Assembly (NCBI RefSeq): GCF_030463565.1
Contig: NC_134675.1
Coordinates: 16,513,862 to 16,577,861, forward strand
Direction: 5' to 3'
Source: Pelecanus crispus
Taxonomy: Eukaryota; Chordata; Aves; Pelecaniformes; Pelecanidae
DNA: 64,000 bases
Translations under genes and position numbers: made by a program
Shown: positions 23,901 to 37,215 of the stretch, in pieces
Position numbering within the stretch: position 1 is the first letter of the stretch
Layout of the letters: every line of letters begins with the position of its first letter
The notes under the pieces: model-generated
What the model saw: only the letters and a program-made list of their open reading frames with translations
The model's database searches: none
What the model was told of the DNA's origin: nothing

Positions 23901-26900
23901 GTCGAACGCTGGAGCTGGGCAGCTGTGGGCTGTATTGCTGAGGTTTGAGCCTGCCGGGCTGGGTGGGCTGGGGGTGCTACCAGCCTTGGAGAGCTGCCTG
24001 ATTATCCTGCTGGATTTTAAGCTGCTTTTCATTCTTTGACTGTGCTTTCCTGGGGAGAGGGGCAGCCGTGCATGGAGGGGAGCCTGGCAGGGTTGGACAT
24101 GGGGGGGAAGCCGTACACAGGTGGCCGTTGCATAGTAGGATCTGCCTGCAGACCCTGTGAGCCCCCCTTCCCAGCCGCAGGCTATTGTCAGCGTTGCTGC
24201 CTGCACGCGAGGAACCCGGGCAAGGTGTGCGGAAGCGATCCATGCCAAGACACAGGACATCAAAGGGAGCAGGGGTAAGCCCCCGGGGCCGGGAGCTCTA
24301 CTCCGGCTCCCTGAGCTCCCAGGAGAGATTTCATTGTGTTATCCTGGGTCAGCAAAGCGGAAGGGCTCAGTCCCCATGTCGCTTCCTACGGCACCCGTGC
24401 GTGGGCCTGGGGAGGCACCGTATGCTGCTGAGCAGACCTCAGCCCCTGGGGAGCCGCTGGGCAGCCAGGCACTCAGGAGCCTGCTGTAGCCTGGAGCCCC
24501 AGCAAGGCGCCCTGCAGGGAAAGCCACTCTGTCCCTGGGGGCTTCTGCACCTGGTCAGTGTCCCCTCCTGCTGGATGGGAGGAAGGGCAGCAGCAGCGCC
24601 TCCCGGACATGGGTGCTGCAGGGCAGAGGGAGATATCGGGTCTATCTCCATAGAAGCTGTCTCTGGTGGTTTCTAGGAGCTCGCACTCCTAACATGGGCA
24701 CTGCCTCTTGCCTCATCCTTCCCCTCTGGGCTCGGGCTTCCTCCCCGTTATCAGCACAGGGGCCAGCACTGAGCAAGGCTCTGCAGCTGTATAAATCTGG
24801 CACGGCAGGAGGCCTCCTGAGGACCCCAAGAGCAGCACTTGCCCTTGCAGTGGGGCAAGGATGCTCCCTCCCTCTGCATCCTCCCTCCTTCCCACTCCAT
24901 TGTTTCCACCAAGTGTGAGCTCCTTCCTCCCCAACCTGAATACCAGGGGAAGTGCCAGAGCCACGTCCATACTGGTTGTCTTTCCCTTCAGGCACAGTTT
25001 GCTCCTGCAGCATCTCTCTAACCAGCTTCTCTCCAAGATTGCCACCTCTCCTAGAGATGGTGCAGACGTGGTCCCCAGCCTCACGTGTCTGTGTCTCTCC
25101 TGATGGTGGTACACCTGATCTGTCAGGCTGTGGAGAAACCTTTCTCTAGTGGCAGCATCGCTTCTGGGGCCGCCGTCCTTCAGGGGCATGATGGAAACTT
25201 TCTGCCTGCAGGCGCTTCTCAAGCTCTGCTCTTAGCCTGTGCCAGGGAGCTTGTGGGTTTGCACTTCCACTGATTAGATTTCCTTCCTTCTCCTTGGGTT
25301 CAGATAGGACCGATGGAGCTGCGACTTATCCTCCAGGCAGTCTGTTTCCAGCAGTTTCTGTTGCCTCTTCTCTTGCCTTGTGCTCTGCTTGTACTGAGGA
25401 TGATTATTGTAACAGCAGCCCCTCTTTCCTGGCTGTGTGGTTCCTGCTTCACCCCCAGTGAGGCTGTGAAGGTCTCCTTAGCACTTCCCAGGAGAGGGAG
25501 CAGGAGGGAGGAAGGCAGCAAAAGCCAGTTTGGGGTTGGTTTGGGGTTTTTTTGTGGTCTAAATGGTGCAAGGACCCCTCTCGGCCCTGCCAGCCCCCAG
25601 GCATGGCACTGCCCCAGGCAGCAATGCCCAGACCAAAGTCTCTTGTTCCCCATCTGTGTCCCCCCCTTGACTGGCTGGCAGTGCTGCTCTGGGAAGCCGC
25701 ATGGATCCCCGCTGGGCGAGTGTGGCCCCTTGGGTACAGCTCTTGCTCTCCTCCTTGCAGCAGTGCTGTGCCACCAGCCCTGCCAGGCTCCCCTTTCTGA
25801 GGGCTCTGCCTGTCCTGCCCCTTGGCAGATGTCCCCCTGGCTGGCAGAGCTGCCCCCACACCTGTCCCGCTTCCTTTCTGGCCAGTACAGTACAGTTAAA
25901 ACAGCAACAGATCCTTTTGCAGGCTGCAGCCCAGCATGCATTACAGCTGCTGCATCGCCCAGCCAGGGACCCTTCCTCACCTGCCATCCTGCTCTGTCGC
26001 CACCAAACTGAGACCATGGTCTGTTAATCCTGAGTCTCCCCCTGGATGTGCTAATAGGAATGAAACCAGCAGGTAAGCCAAGTCCCTGACACCCCCCCCC
26101 CAGGCCTAGCTGTGTCATCCCGCATCAGGGTCTGGTGGCTCAGTGCCCCTGGGGAATGCAATGTCTCTGCCCCAGCACCTGGTCCATGCTCCCTCCCTGC
26201 AGGTCCTTTGGCACTGGGTGTATCGTGGCCGTTGAAGTGTAGTGCCCTTCCCCAGGTCTCGCTGGGCTGGAGGAAGAGAGGAAAGCTGTGCCTGGCATAG
26301 CTCTGGACCCAGGTGCTGGGAGACCCTGGAAAAACCACAGGCCCCCTCCTGCCCTCTGACCGTCAAGGGGGCCTGGGAGCTTGGCAGGAGCAGGGCAGAG
26401 AGCAGGAGGAGCTCTTGCTGGGCTTCCCCCCACAGGCAAAGCCCTTTAAATCCTATCTTAGAGCACCATCACAGGCTGAAACACCAAGATCACTATCACT
26501 TGGGCTTAGGAGGGAACGAATCCTTGGCTTGGGCACATGGAGCCCCATGTGCTGTGTCCAGGGGATAGTACCTGTGCTGCTCAGCTGAGCTGGTGAGAAC
26601 CTGGACCTGGCTCTGTCTCATCCAGGTGGCCAGAAGCAGGGCTCCAGAGATGCCTGACTCAGGGGGAGGAGAAGTTAGAGGTGACCAGGTGCTGTCTCCC
26701 CATCCCTGCTGTGGGTGCAGGAGTCCCTGGTCCCCATATTGCTCTCTGGCTCTATAGGGGGATGGTGGGCTCCTGCTGGGTGCTGTAAGAGGCTGAGCCC
26801 TGCTGCGAGCTGGCTGGGCTCTCAGCAGGGAGGAGCTGCTCTGGGAGGCAGAGCTAAACACAGTCAAGAGAAACCCCAAAGGCTAGGGGAAGGGGGAAGG

Positions 26901-28934
26901 GAACCATCCCTGACCACAGTTCCTTGCAAGAGCATGAGGAGCAGTGCTGTGCTACAGCTGCTCCCCGTCCCAGGCTGCCAGGCAGCCCTCCGGAAGGATG
27001 TACAAGGAGGTCCCAAGGTTTACTTGGAGACACTTTTGGGGTGAGCTGGGGAATCCTGGCATTTCCCAGTACAATGTTTCAGGCGACAGTATCTGGGTTG
27101 GCAAAATGAGGTGCAGCCCCTTGTGCTAGGCATGTGCACTACTGGCTAGCGCTGGTATCACCTGGTGACTGGCATTGAGGTCTCGGCTGGGATGGATTTG
27201 TGGTGTCAGCATGTCAGCCTCTCCTGATGGACCCATTCTCCTGAAAGGCAGCTGCTGCTGGGGAGCAAAGGGCTCAGCCTGCCTGCATGAGGATTCGGCT
27301 GTGACTGCAGAGGGACGTGGGAAGGAGAAATAAAGGAAACTGCATATTTGTCCCAGCATGGACACACGCAGGAAGGATATGGCTTTCTCCTGCTACACCG
27401 TGCTGACTCTTGCCACCGGTTGCTGATTTTGCTTCCCAGCGGTTGACTGTGCCACGTAAGTCATGGTACAAATCTCCCCCAGGGATGGAGGAGGGAAGCA
27501 GCAGCCTGGCGGAAGAGCTCTCCACCTTCCAGGCAGGCAGAGCACAGCGTGTTACTACCTTGGCATCTGCCCACAGCTGTGGGCGTTCACCTGCTTTTCT
27601 ACCTGCCTTCGTGTAGGCCCCATGCGGGGTGCCAGGAGGAGCTGATCTTTACAAAGAGCTTTTGTTGAGGCTTTGGACCAGAGGTTTGTTATGCTATGGC
27701 ATTGATTTGCCCTGCTGCGAGTGCTCCTTGGGAGCTGGTGTGTTGCACCTCTGTTCTGGCTGGTTGCTGGTGGTGCCCTTTCCCGGCACTGCTGGCAGCA
27801 GCTTTTGGGCTGGCTGGCTCTCGGGGACTGGCCACAAATGCCTGTTAATTACAAATCTTATTGGAAATGGAATGAAAGAACAGCCCGTTTCCTGGGGCAG
27901 GTGAGGTCAGGCAGCGAGCACAGTGAGTGACCTGCTGAAGCTGGCTTCCCACCTGCAAGATGATGGGATGCAGAACTTGCAGGGTGCCAGAAAGGGGGGT
28001 GCACTTAGGTGTTTGGTGCCTCTGAGCACCCCTTCATGGATTTTGTTCATCTGCCTGGCCCTGCTGTTTCCAGATTCAGAGCAGCGCTCATGGTCGGAAT
28101 GCCCAGCAGTACAGATGGCGGCTTTCCTCTGGACAGCCACTGCAGTGAGCCCCCAGCTGAGGGCTGCATGGGGAGGGAGGTGGGGAGGGCATGGTCCCCA
28201 GGGATGGGCAGCATTTCCTCCTTCACCTGGAGGTTCCTAGGCCAGCAAAGCTCACAGGCTGCCCCTGCAACAGATGGACTGAGGGTGGAGGTGCCCGAGG
28301 GCTCCTGCCCACTCTGAAGGTGTTGTACCATGAGCTGCTGCCCAGGCTGACTCTCCTTGTCCCCTTCCAGGCATCAAAGCTGCAGTGCTGGTGGATTATG
28401 ATCGCAGGGGAGCTGCATTGCATCTGCAAATCTCCTTCATACATCAAGGGCACCTTTGAGCAGGTGAGTGCTGTGCACATGAAAGGACTGCTGTCTTTGC
28501 ACTGGGGGAAGCTGATGCGGGGTCATCATGGCTCAGGGCAGTCAGGCTCCCAGTTTCTGCCTTCCCTGCTGGGCATCTCTTATTGGAAGAAAGCAATTGC
28601 AAGCTCTTCTCCTTGTTTGCAGGGCCAGAAAGTGTCCTGTGCTGTGGGTGAAAGGGACGGGAGGTGGACATGAGACCAGCAGTTAGCTGGAGGCCCAGAG
28701 GTTACTGGTGATCTGCAGTGTCTTGGAAAGCAAGCCATGAAATGGTCACCAAAAAGCATCAGGGATCTGTTCATATATGCACAGGTTTTCATACAGGAAG
28801 GCATGCAAAAGGGGAGAAAAATATGATCAAGGTATAAGAGTTCACAGCTTAGCTTAAAGTATTTGTGATTTAAATGGAAATCAAGATGATAACGCTGCCT
28901 GAGATGGCCTAGATGTATGTGGCCTTTGGGTTTG
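20910..28934. other. No recognised gene over 8 kb
   Basis: GC-rich unique sequence, locally CpG-containing at about 22600-23300. I find no conserved coding motif on either strand. A long - strand frame at 21427-22155 is Pro/Ser/His-rich and looks like a compositional artefact. This stretch lies upstream of ATOSB and may hold its promoter and non-coding exons. One possible exon is noted at 28372-28464. Confidence 0.4.
28372..28464 (+). other. Possible exon (splice-site bounded)
   Basis: A 93 bp segment sits between a good acceptor (tccccttccag) and a good donor (gtgagtg). One frame is open throughout but matches no family that I know. It could be a 5' UTR exon of ATOSB, which starts 3.3 kb downstream, or chance. 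Confidence 0.15.
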
Positions 28935-28939
28935 AGAGG

Positions 28940-29510
28940 TGTCGTGGTTTAGCCCCTGTCGGCAACCAAGCACCACATAGCCGCTCGCTCACCCTCCCCC
29001 CCAGTGGGATGGGGGAGAGAATCGGAAGGGCAAAAGTAAGAAAACTCATGGGTTGAGATAAGAACAGTTTAATAATTGAAATAAAATAATAATAATAATA
29101 GTAATAAAAATTGTAATGAAAATGAGAACAATGAGAGAAACACCCAGGGAAAAAAAACAAGTGATGCAACCGCTTACCACCCACCGACCGATGCCCAGCC
29201 AGTCCCCAAGCAGCGATCGCTGCTCCCCGGCCAACACCCCCCCCAGTTTATATACTGAGCATGATGTCACATGGTATGGAATAGCCCTTTGGTCAGTTTG
29301 GATCAACTATTCTGGCTGTGCCCCCTCCCAGTTTCTTGTGCACCTGGCAGAGCATGGGAAGCTGAAAAGTCCTTGACTAGCATAAGCAGTACTTAGCAAC
29401 AAGTAAAACATCACTGTGTTATCAACATTCTTCTCCTACTAAATCCAAAACACAGCACTGTGCCTGCTACTAGGAAAAAAACTAACTCTATCCCAGCCAA
29501 AACCAGGACA
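28940..29510 (-). mobile_element. Solo LTR (copy 7)
   Basis: Starts TGTCGTGG and ends AGGACA on the + strand. The flanking 5-mers agree at four of five positions (agagg before, ggagg after), an imperfect target duplication. The AT-rich tract is shorter here, and a purine block near 29115-29160 resembles that of the second variant. Confidence 0.9.
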
Positions 29511-29885
29511 GGAGGTTGGGAGAGGCTAAGCCTCAGTGCTGCCTGTGCGACCCTGCAAGGAGGCAGTACCTTCCTGTCCTTCTTCTGGTAAGCATCTGAA
29601 TCACTCCAGCCCTGCATCTCCTCCTTTCCTTCCCCTCAGAGCCGCTGTGCAGACTGAAGAGCTGGAGAGGACGGTGCAGAGGTTCAGAGGCACACCATAA
29701 TGGTGGGAGCCATTCCATGGCAGCCACACCATTTCTGGGGGGTGCCTGGCTGTCAGGTGTCTTCAGCTAGTTATGCCAACGACCGCCTGCTGTGGGACTG
29801 GGAAGTTAATCCAGAGTGGAGTGGGGTTCTGCTGCAGAGGGGTGAGTGGGGGGAGCATCCAGGACAGGCTGCAGCATGGCGGATT

Positions 29886-30570
29886 ACACAGAATCACAGA
29901 GGGGTTGAGGTTGGAAGGGACCTCTGAAGGTCATCTTGTCCAACCCCTCTGCTCAAGCAGGGCCACCTAGAGCCATTGCCCAGGTGTCCAGGTGGCTTTT
30001 GCATATCTCCAAGGAGGGAGACTCCACAACCTCTCTGGGAAACCTGTTCCAGTGCTTGGTCACCCTCACTGTAAAAAAAAAATGTTTCCTGATGTTCAGA
30101 CAGAACCTCCTGCGTTCCAGTTTGTGCCCGTTGCCTCTGGTCCTGTCACTGGACACCACTGGAAAGAGCTCGGCTCTGTCTTCTTTGCACCCTCCCTTTA
30201 TATATCTCTGAGTTCCTCCTGGAGCCTTCAGATCTCCAGGATGAACAGTCCCAGCTCTCCCAGCCTTTCCTCATAGGAAAGATGCTTCAGTCCCTTAATT
30301 ATCTTAGTGGCCCTTTGCTGCACACTCTCAAGTGTGGCCTCACCAGTGCTGAGTAGAGGGGAAGGATCACCTCCCTCGACCTGCTGGCAATACTTTGTCT
30401 GATGCAGCCCAGAATACTGTTGGCCTTCTTTGTGGCAAGGGCACATTGCTGGCTCATGGTCAACTTGGTGTCCACCAGGACCCCCAAGTCCTTTTCTGCC
30501 AAGCCGCTTTCCAGCCAGTCAGCCCCCAGCATGTGATGGTGCATGGTTATACCTTTCATCACTCCTTTTA
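29886..30570 (-). mobile_element. CR1 LINE (copy 3), 5'-truncated
   Basis: The 3' end lies at 29886 (acagaatcacagagg). The reverse complement encodes decayed ORF2 C-terminal segments such as [36 protein letters not shown] and [16 protein letters not shown], in different frames. It is more diverged than copies 1, 2 and 5 and has a single, ordinary tail, so it is an older subfamily. Confidence 0.9.
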
Positions 30571-30575
30571 AACAA

Positions 30576-31757
30576 AATCCCTGGGCTCAACCACCCTGAC
30601 CTGCCACCTTCCCATCCCTGTCACGGTAGGGGTCAAAATACCACACGCAGCCTCGCTCTCCAGATGACCTTGACCCACTTGGAGAACCGCTTCCCCTATT
30701 GCATGCCTGCCCCTAAGCCTTTGCTCTGCAGGAACAGGCAGAGCTGCGGGGATAGGCAAAGGGCAGAGCTGCCAGGCATGGGCTGTTTGTCAGGCCCTAG
30801 AGCTCCTCAGCCTGCCAGTGGCTTTTCCTGCATCTCCTCAGCTCTTGCAGCCATTTCAGTATTTATCATGCCAGAAAAACTCATGGCCAGGATTCTCACA
30901 GCTCTGAAACTGGGCTGAAAATCAAAAGTGAGGCCCCATGCAGCAAGGAGGTCAGACCCTTGGGGCAGGCAGGAATAGGTAATATATGGATGGTACAGGA
31001 GTGGGTGGATGGTGCAGAAGCCCATGGTGGGCTCTGCAGCCCCTGGTACCACCCAGCTGCTAATTGAGGTGGCGGAGGTCTCTAGTCCAAGCCGGCAGAG
31101 CTAACTGTGACATTAGGTCAGGTTCCTGTCCCCGTCGTGGGGCTGGCAGCGTAGGGCGCCAGCCCTGCCTCATTCAGCACATGCGGTCAGGGCAAGTCTT
31201 CTTGGTGAGCACTGGGAGATCTTGTTGCTGTTGCCCAAAGGGGTGATTACAGGCCTGAGCCCCTGGGACTGGTCTGACCTGCCTGACTCCTGCACTCTAG
31301 AACAGCACAGGCATGTCAAGTCCCTAGCAGAGGGCAGGCCCCCTTCTCCCCACTTGTCCGGACTTGTCCCCAGTAGCCTCCAGCCCAGCTGGAGACTCCT
31401 CTCCATGCCCAGGTCGGGAAGGAAGTGCTGATCCTGCAGGTGGGTGATGCCACAGGGTTCCCTGGAGAGCCACACCACCCAGAGAGGAAGGTCCAAGCAG
31501 GGCTGTATGGGGAGCTGCCCGTGTCCCGGTAGGTCCTTTGCAGCCAAAAGGCTGGACGAGGACAAGGATCCCAGGCTGATCTCCATCCTCCTGCTCTCTC
31601 TTTCCAGATGCTGCACTGCAGTGCACCCCATAGCGGAGGGCTCACCCAAACATCCTGAGCCAGGGGGGGTCCAGCTCCCACCCCCTGTCCTTGCACTGTG
31701 ACCTGTGGCACTTTATGGTCCCTCTTCTGCTGCTGCATGGGCTGTTCTGACTTCAGC
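30576..31757. other. Unique sequence upstream of the ATOSB coding exon
   Basis: I recognise no repeat or conserved exon. A likely splice acceptor (ttctgacttcag, ending at 31757) precedes the ATOSB start codon by 30 bp, so this is probably an intron within the ATOSB 5' UTR. Confidence 0.4.
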
Positions 31758-31787
31758 TCCACTCGAAGTCCAGGCAAGTAAGGCTCC

Positions 31788-34700
31788 ATGCGGCACATCC
31801 ACGCGGAGACATCCCTGCCCCTGGAGCGCAGCACGGACCCCAGCCTGTCCCGGCCCAGTGGAGAGACGCCCTTGGAGCCTTCCTTGCAGCACTGCACCCA
31901 CCGCGGCATCCTCATGGGCTACGAGACAGAGATCAAGCGCCAGAAGGTTTACCAGGTCTCCATCTTCTCCCATCTCTCCAGCTCCTCCAACAGCACGGAG
32001 CAGCATGCAGGCAGCCAGCCAGCCATCAAGAGGGGTTACCCCGAGCAGCGAACTCCGGAGGTGGGGCGAGATCCCAAACGAACTCACTGGAGTGGCGGGG
32101 GGGTGGACGGCAAGTGCAACGGCCCTGGGCAGGCTACCCTGGATGATGACGATACTTTTGAGGACGGTCTGCTGGTGGAAGAACTATCCCTGTGCGGCTC
32201 TGCCCAGCACTTCTCCCACAGTGGGCTGCGGGTGGTGGAGCACCGGTGTGAGGGCAGCCCTAGCCACAGCCCCAAGGCCAGCAGAGAGGACAAGTCGCAG
32301 GATGTCTCCTCCTCCTCCTGGCACGTTGCTTGCAGTACTTTGCACACAAGACATGGTTGCCCTGTCCCGCCACGGGATCAGCCCACAGACTACAGGGATA
32401 ACAGGGAGCGGGCGAGTGGCCACAACCTACTTTACCTTGATTTGCACAATATTGCACAAACTCCCCAGTCGGACTCTGGTGGGAAGAGAGAGAAGCCAGG
32501 GAGCAGCCTGGCTCACAGCAGCAGGGCTAGCGGAGAAGAAGAATGGCCAGTGGTGGCCAACAGGTGCAAGGAGCCCCCAGCTTTGCAGACAGTGCTCAGC
32601 CCCGAGCCCAGCAAACTGAGCTCCCTGGAGAAAACGCCCTGGCTCTGTGGTGGCAGCAGCTGCCCAGCCAAAAGGAAGCTGCTGCCCGCTGGCGAGGTTG
32701 TGGCCGACTCCTGCTCTGAGGACGAGAGCCTGTCCTCACCAGTGAGGAAGAAGAGGGCCCTGCCATGCCATCCGGTGCCCATGGCCTGCCGCAGCACTGA
32801 TGCCAAGGGGGCACCTTTCTGGAATCACCTGCTTCCCACAGCCAAGGTGAGCGTTGCTCGCGGGGAGAGGCAGGGAATGGCCCAGGGACACCCAGAGCTC
32901 AGGGCTGTCCTCGTGGGCAAAACATGGTCCTCGTGAGCACATGGTCCATCGTGGCACAGTGCCCTGTTCTGTCCCAGTGCCACAACACTCGTGTGAGCAG
33001 GGCGGCGGCTGACAGCCATCCCTGGGACACACTGTCTGTACGTTGTCGCTGGCTCTTGACACCTTGTAGTCACTGGATCCGCTGCTTGCAACCAGCTCTC
33101 TGGCCTGGAGAACCTCATTCGAACAGGACACGACCTCTCCGTGACAGCAAGAGTTGGACACACGGCATGATGCCACAGTCAGTGTCTGACAGCTTCATGT
33201 TAAGCCAGACTTACTGGCAGGCTTGGGAAGAGTAGCTGTCCTCTGCCTGCCTGGGGAAGAAGGCGGCAGAGGGGTGGGATTGCTTGGGTCCCTGGCTGTG
33301 ATATCCATCAGGGCACTCTGCCTGCTGGGCAAGGGTTTTGGTGGCAGGGAGCAGGACTGGACATGCTTTGGCCAGGGAGTGGGAGCCTCAGTGCTGTGTA
33401 CAGAGATGCCACTGGCTTTTCTGCAGTTCTGGGGTGCCTGTGGCATGTCCCCAGGGTGCCACAAGCTCTCAGAAATGGGGCAGACTCCAGAGGTTTGCAA
33501 CCACCCTGGCAGCTCAGGAGCTGCCTGCGATTCCTCCCTGCTTACCAGCCCCTCCTGACCAGCTCCCTGCTTTCACTGTGTCCTGCCAGCTGAGGCTGCA
33601 GCAGGCTCACGCCACAGCTGGCATGCTCCTCTCCTTCCCTGGGGCATCCCATGGTGCAGGGACCTGCAGGGACCGATGGCAGAGCTACCCTGGCTTCTTG
33701 CTGCTTGGAGCCAGAACGCACTGTCCATGTGCCCTTTTTGGTGACTGTCCCCCAGCCTGGCTGCCCCCAGCACTGCCCTTGCAGAGTGAAGCCCTCCAGC
33801 AGCTTCCCTTGGTTTTCCCACCCGGTCATGCCAGCCAGCTCCATCATCCTTTTGTGTGGCTTCCAGAAGGGAAAGCGTCCCCCCCTGTAAAGGGGACATC
33901 TTTAAAAGGAAGCTGCAGTGTGGCCCTGGCTTTAACCCCCTGCCCTACAGCTGTAGGAGCCTGGCTGTGGGCAGGGGCGGGCAGCATGCCCCTCTGCCTG
34001 GTGGCATTACCAAGGACTTTGCATGAATCACCTGGGGACAGGACTTTTCTTCCCTGGGAGGTGCAAGGGGGTGTTGGTGCATGGCTCTGTCTGGGGGTGT
34101 CTTGCTCACTGGGGCTAGCCCTGAGACCTGCTTTGCAGGGCAGGATCTGCACACTGCACCCTCAGGCTGAGTACCAACACCCCATTTCCCAGCAGAGCCA
34201 CTTTGGGAGGGTAAAGACCTGCCCTTGCAGCCAGGTTTTGGTTTTGGCAGCCCCACATCCCCACCCCAGCCCTCATGCTGCCCTGCCGGCTGCCCCCGTG
34301 GAGGCCACTGATGGCCTGTCCAATCTGCTGGGACCCTCATGGGGCTGTGGGGCAGGGCAAGGGGCGATGGCACCTCCTGGGGGTGCACAGTCCCCGGTTG
34401 CTGCCCTAACACGGTTCTTGATTTCATGCCCCCTCCAGAGCTCTGTGGATTGCACTGCGGTCAGGAGGAGGCTGAAGAGCAGGCTGCGCCTCAAATCGTG
34501 AGTGTCTTGGCAGCCCCGAGGGCCAGCCGTGGGGGCTCAGGGTGCCCGGCCACCCCAGCACCCTGCAGCCCTGTGGGAGGGTCAGGTTGGGATGAATCCT
34601 CTTCCCTTCCCTGCCCCAGGCATTTCTTCTCCACAAGACCCCAGGCTGTGGGGCGGAGGGAGGTTTCTTCTGCCCCTAGGGGGTAGGAAAGTGGGTTCAA

Positions 34701-37215
34701 CCTCCACCAAAGAAAGGGATGGGGGGACCTGGAGAGGGATCCACACCCCAGGGACACGGGCAGCCCAGGGCTGCATGCTCTGCAGTCTGACACTGATCTT
34801 CTCTCCTCTCTCAAAGGCGACATCTCTGGAGCAGCCTCCGGAGGGGTACCAGGTCCTCCACAGCGCCCTGGGCCACCACCACCATCAGCCATGCTCTGCT
34901 GGGCAACTTTGAGGTAATGGCACCCACCTGCCAGGGAGGGAGGTGGGTCCTGCAGGCTCCGGGCTGGGCTGGCGATGGGCGTGAGAGGCTCTGATGGGAG
35001 CCCCAGTGTGGGGCTGGGCTGATTGTCCCCAAGGGCCTGGCGTGCAGTGGCCGTTCATGCAGCCACCATCTCCCAGCAGAACAGCTAGGCAAGCAGATCT
35101 TTGGGTGATGCACTAGGACCCCAGACCCTGCTGAGATGGCCACCGTGGACCTGAGCGGCTGAGCCGAGGCGCTCTCGCTGCTTCTCTGTGTTAGATGGCT
35201 GGTTTCAGCCCACCAATTCAGGATGGGTCTGTCTTGGAGCGAGCAGCCAGGGCCACTCACGAGTGGTCTCTGGAGAGCTGGGAGACACACGAGGGCAAGC
35301 AGACGTGGTTGCGGTGGAGATGGGGGTGATCTCACCTGCAGCTTAGAGGTGAGGGGCAGGACTGGTGTTTGAAGGTCCCTAACGCTTCCCTCCTCTCTCA
35401 GGAGTCCATCCTGAAAGGGCGCTTTGTGCCGTCGGGGAGGATCGAGGGGTTCACGGCAGAGATCGGTGCCAGTGGCTCCTACTGCCCCCAGCATGCCACC
35501 CTGCCCGTTGATGTCACCTACTTCGACATCTCCGAACATAGCGCTCCCTCACCTTTCCTGGTATGCAGACAAGGGAGGGCTGGGCCCGTGGGGGAGGTGA
35601 GTGGGGGCTGTACCCAGGCACTGCGCATCCTTGGGGGCTGCCCCTCTCCAGAGAGTGTAGCTCAAGCAACCACCTACCTGAGGAGACCACTAGCTGTGCT
35701 GGGAGCAATATTTAACCCACAAGGCAAAGAGGGAAAGAAGCAGGAACCCTTTGCAGGTGTATAAACAGGCAGGCTGCTGCCCAGCCATCTCATGGCTGCT
35801 GCTTTGCTGTCACCTCTGTGTTGCTGCTTGTCCATTCTTCTGTGTGGAGAGGGACCGAGCTGGGCATCATCTTTCTGCCTTGTGCCAGGCGTTCCTGGCG
35901 AGAGGGGCTTGTGGCCCCATGCTGGGTCCCAGCTGGGCTCTCCATGGGCTTTCTCACGTGCTTTCTTTTGCCCCAGGGAGTGATTGACTTGGAGGCCTTG
36001 GGAAAGAAGGGTTACAGTGTCCCCAAAGCTGGAACCATCCAAGTGGTGAGTCATCCCCTGGCCTCTGGCAGTGCTATGGGGAGGGGGCCAGGTGGGCTCC
36101 AGTTGCTCCCCAAGGTGAATACACTCCATTATGTTGTTTGGCATGGGCAGCAGCCAGAAAGCTCTGTGCAGAGGGGGTACATGGCTGCCAAGAAAGTACA
36201 GCAGAGGGGAGCACAGGGTCCCCAGGGTGTTGGCAGGGAGACAAGGTGATGGGAGATGCAGGGAAGGAAGAGGTTGGTGGGGAGGGATAAGGATCTTGGC
36301 AGGAGAGCGTGTATGGGGGTGGGATGGGAGCACGGGAGTGGAGGTGCATGGAAAGGACTGACCTGTGGGCCTCAGGCTAAGCCTTCTGGGGCTGGTGTGG
36401 GGCTTTCTGGGCCCTTGGGCCCACTGGCGCTGCCCCCAGATGCCCCAGCCCTGCCCTATGGATCCATTCCTGTGCCCTTCCCAGTCTCACCCCCTACCCC
36501 TTTACCCCCAGACCTTATTTAACCCCAACAAGACTGTGGTGAAGATGTTCTTGGTGACGTACGACTTCCAGGACATGCCGGCCAACCACATGACCTTCCT
36601 ACGCCACCGCATCTTCCTGATGCCCGTGGGGGAGGAGGAAAGGGCCACTGTGGTCCCCAGCAACCCACCAGGCACCGGCCCACCCCGCAGAGTCCTCTGC
36701 TACCTGATGCACCTAAGGTAGGGCATGCCAGGAGGGATGAGCGCCTTCCCCAGGGTCACCCCTGGGCTCCTCTCCCATGTGTCCCTGCCTCTCCCAAACC
36801 TGCAGGCCCTCCTGCCAGAGTGGGAGGATGGCAGCCTGACCCCCTGGCCCTGGGGAGGAGCAGGGACTGGCTGCTTTTTCAGGGAGGTTGGAGCTGCCAC
36901 CCTGCCTGAGGGCAGAAGTCTCTGTCCCTCTGAAGGCAAGCAGAGCATGGCCACCTTGACCAGGGGCCAAAGTAGGCGAGGGGGTCGTGCCCCCCCCCAA
37001 AGCTGTCCTGCCCTTGTCTGGGAGCCTGAGGTCCCTTCACCCTGCTCTTGTCTCCACTCAGGTTTCACAGCTCCAAGTCGGGGAAGATCTACCTTCATGA
37101 TGACATCCGGCTGCTTTTCTCCCGCAAGTCAATAGAGGTCGACTCGGGGATCCCCTATGAACTGAAATCCTTTACGGAGATGCCGAGGAACCCCTGCTAC
37201 TCTCCCCGAGCCTGA
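31788..37215 (+). CDS. ATOSB: ATOSB (FAM214B), atos homologue B, seven coding exons
   Basis: Coding exons: 31788-32846, 34439-34497, 34817-34913, 35402-35560, 35977-36045, 36512-36717 and 37062-37215. All have GT/AG boundaries and the phases join into one open frame of 600 codons. The start MRHIHAE matches the vertebrate family. The first exon carries the variable, Ser/Pro-rich N-terminus with the conserved GxLMGYE...VYQVSIFS, CSTLHTR and KRKLLPAGE blocks. Exons 3-5 give the conserved atos domain (HALLGNFEESILKGRFVPSG, EGFTAEIGASGSYCPQH). Exons 6-7 give the C-terminal block (LFNPNKTVVKMFLVTYD, MTFLRHRIFL, LCYLMHLRF, IYLHDDIRLLFSRKS). The family relates to Drosophila Atossa, a nuclear transcriptional regulator, and the vertebrate role is less well defined. 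It is somewhat longer than the human protein because of its N-terminal region. Every splice site and the frame look intact. 5' UTR exons are not identified. Confidence 0.95.

Noticed and set aside
1-31757. UNC13B exons on the - strand, expected next to ATOSB by human synteny
   Set aside because: I found no C2, MUN or C1 domain residues on the - strand. Large introns could hide the gene, but nothing supports a call.
31705-32619. 304-codon + strand frame over ATOSB exon 1
   Set aside because: A shadow in another frame of the real ATOSB exon.
33338-34501. 387-codon + strand frame in ATOSB intron 1
   Set aside because: It reads through the intron into exon 2 in the ATOSB frame by chance. The intron has good GT/AG sites and the extra residues match nothing.
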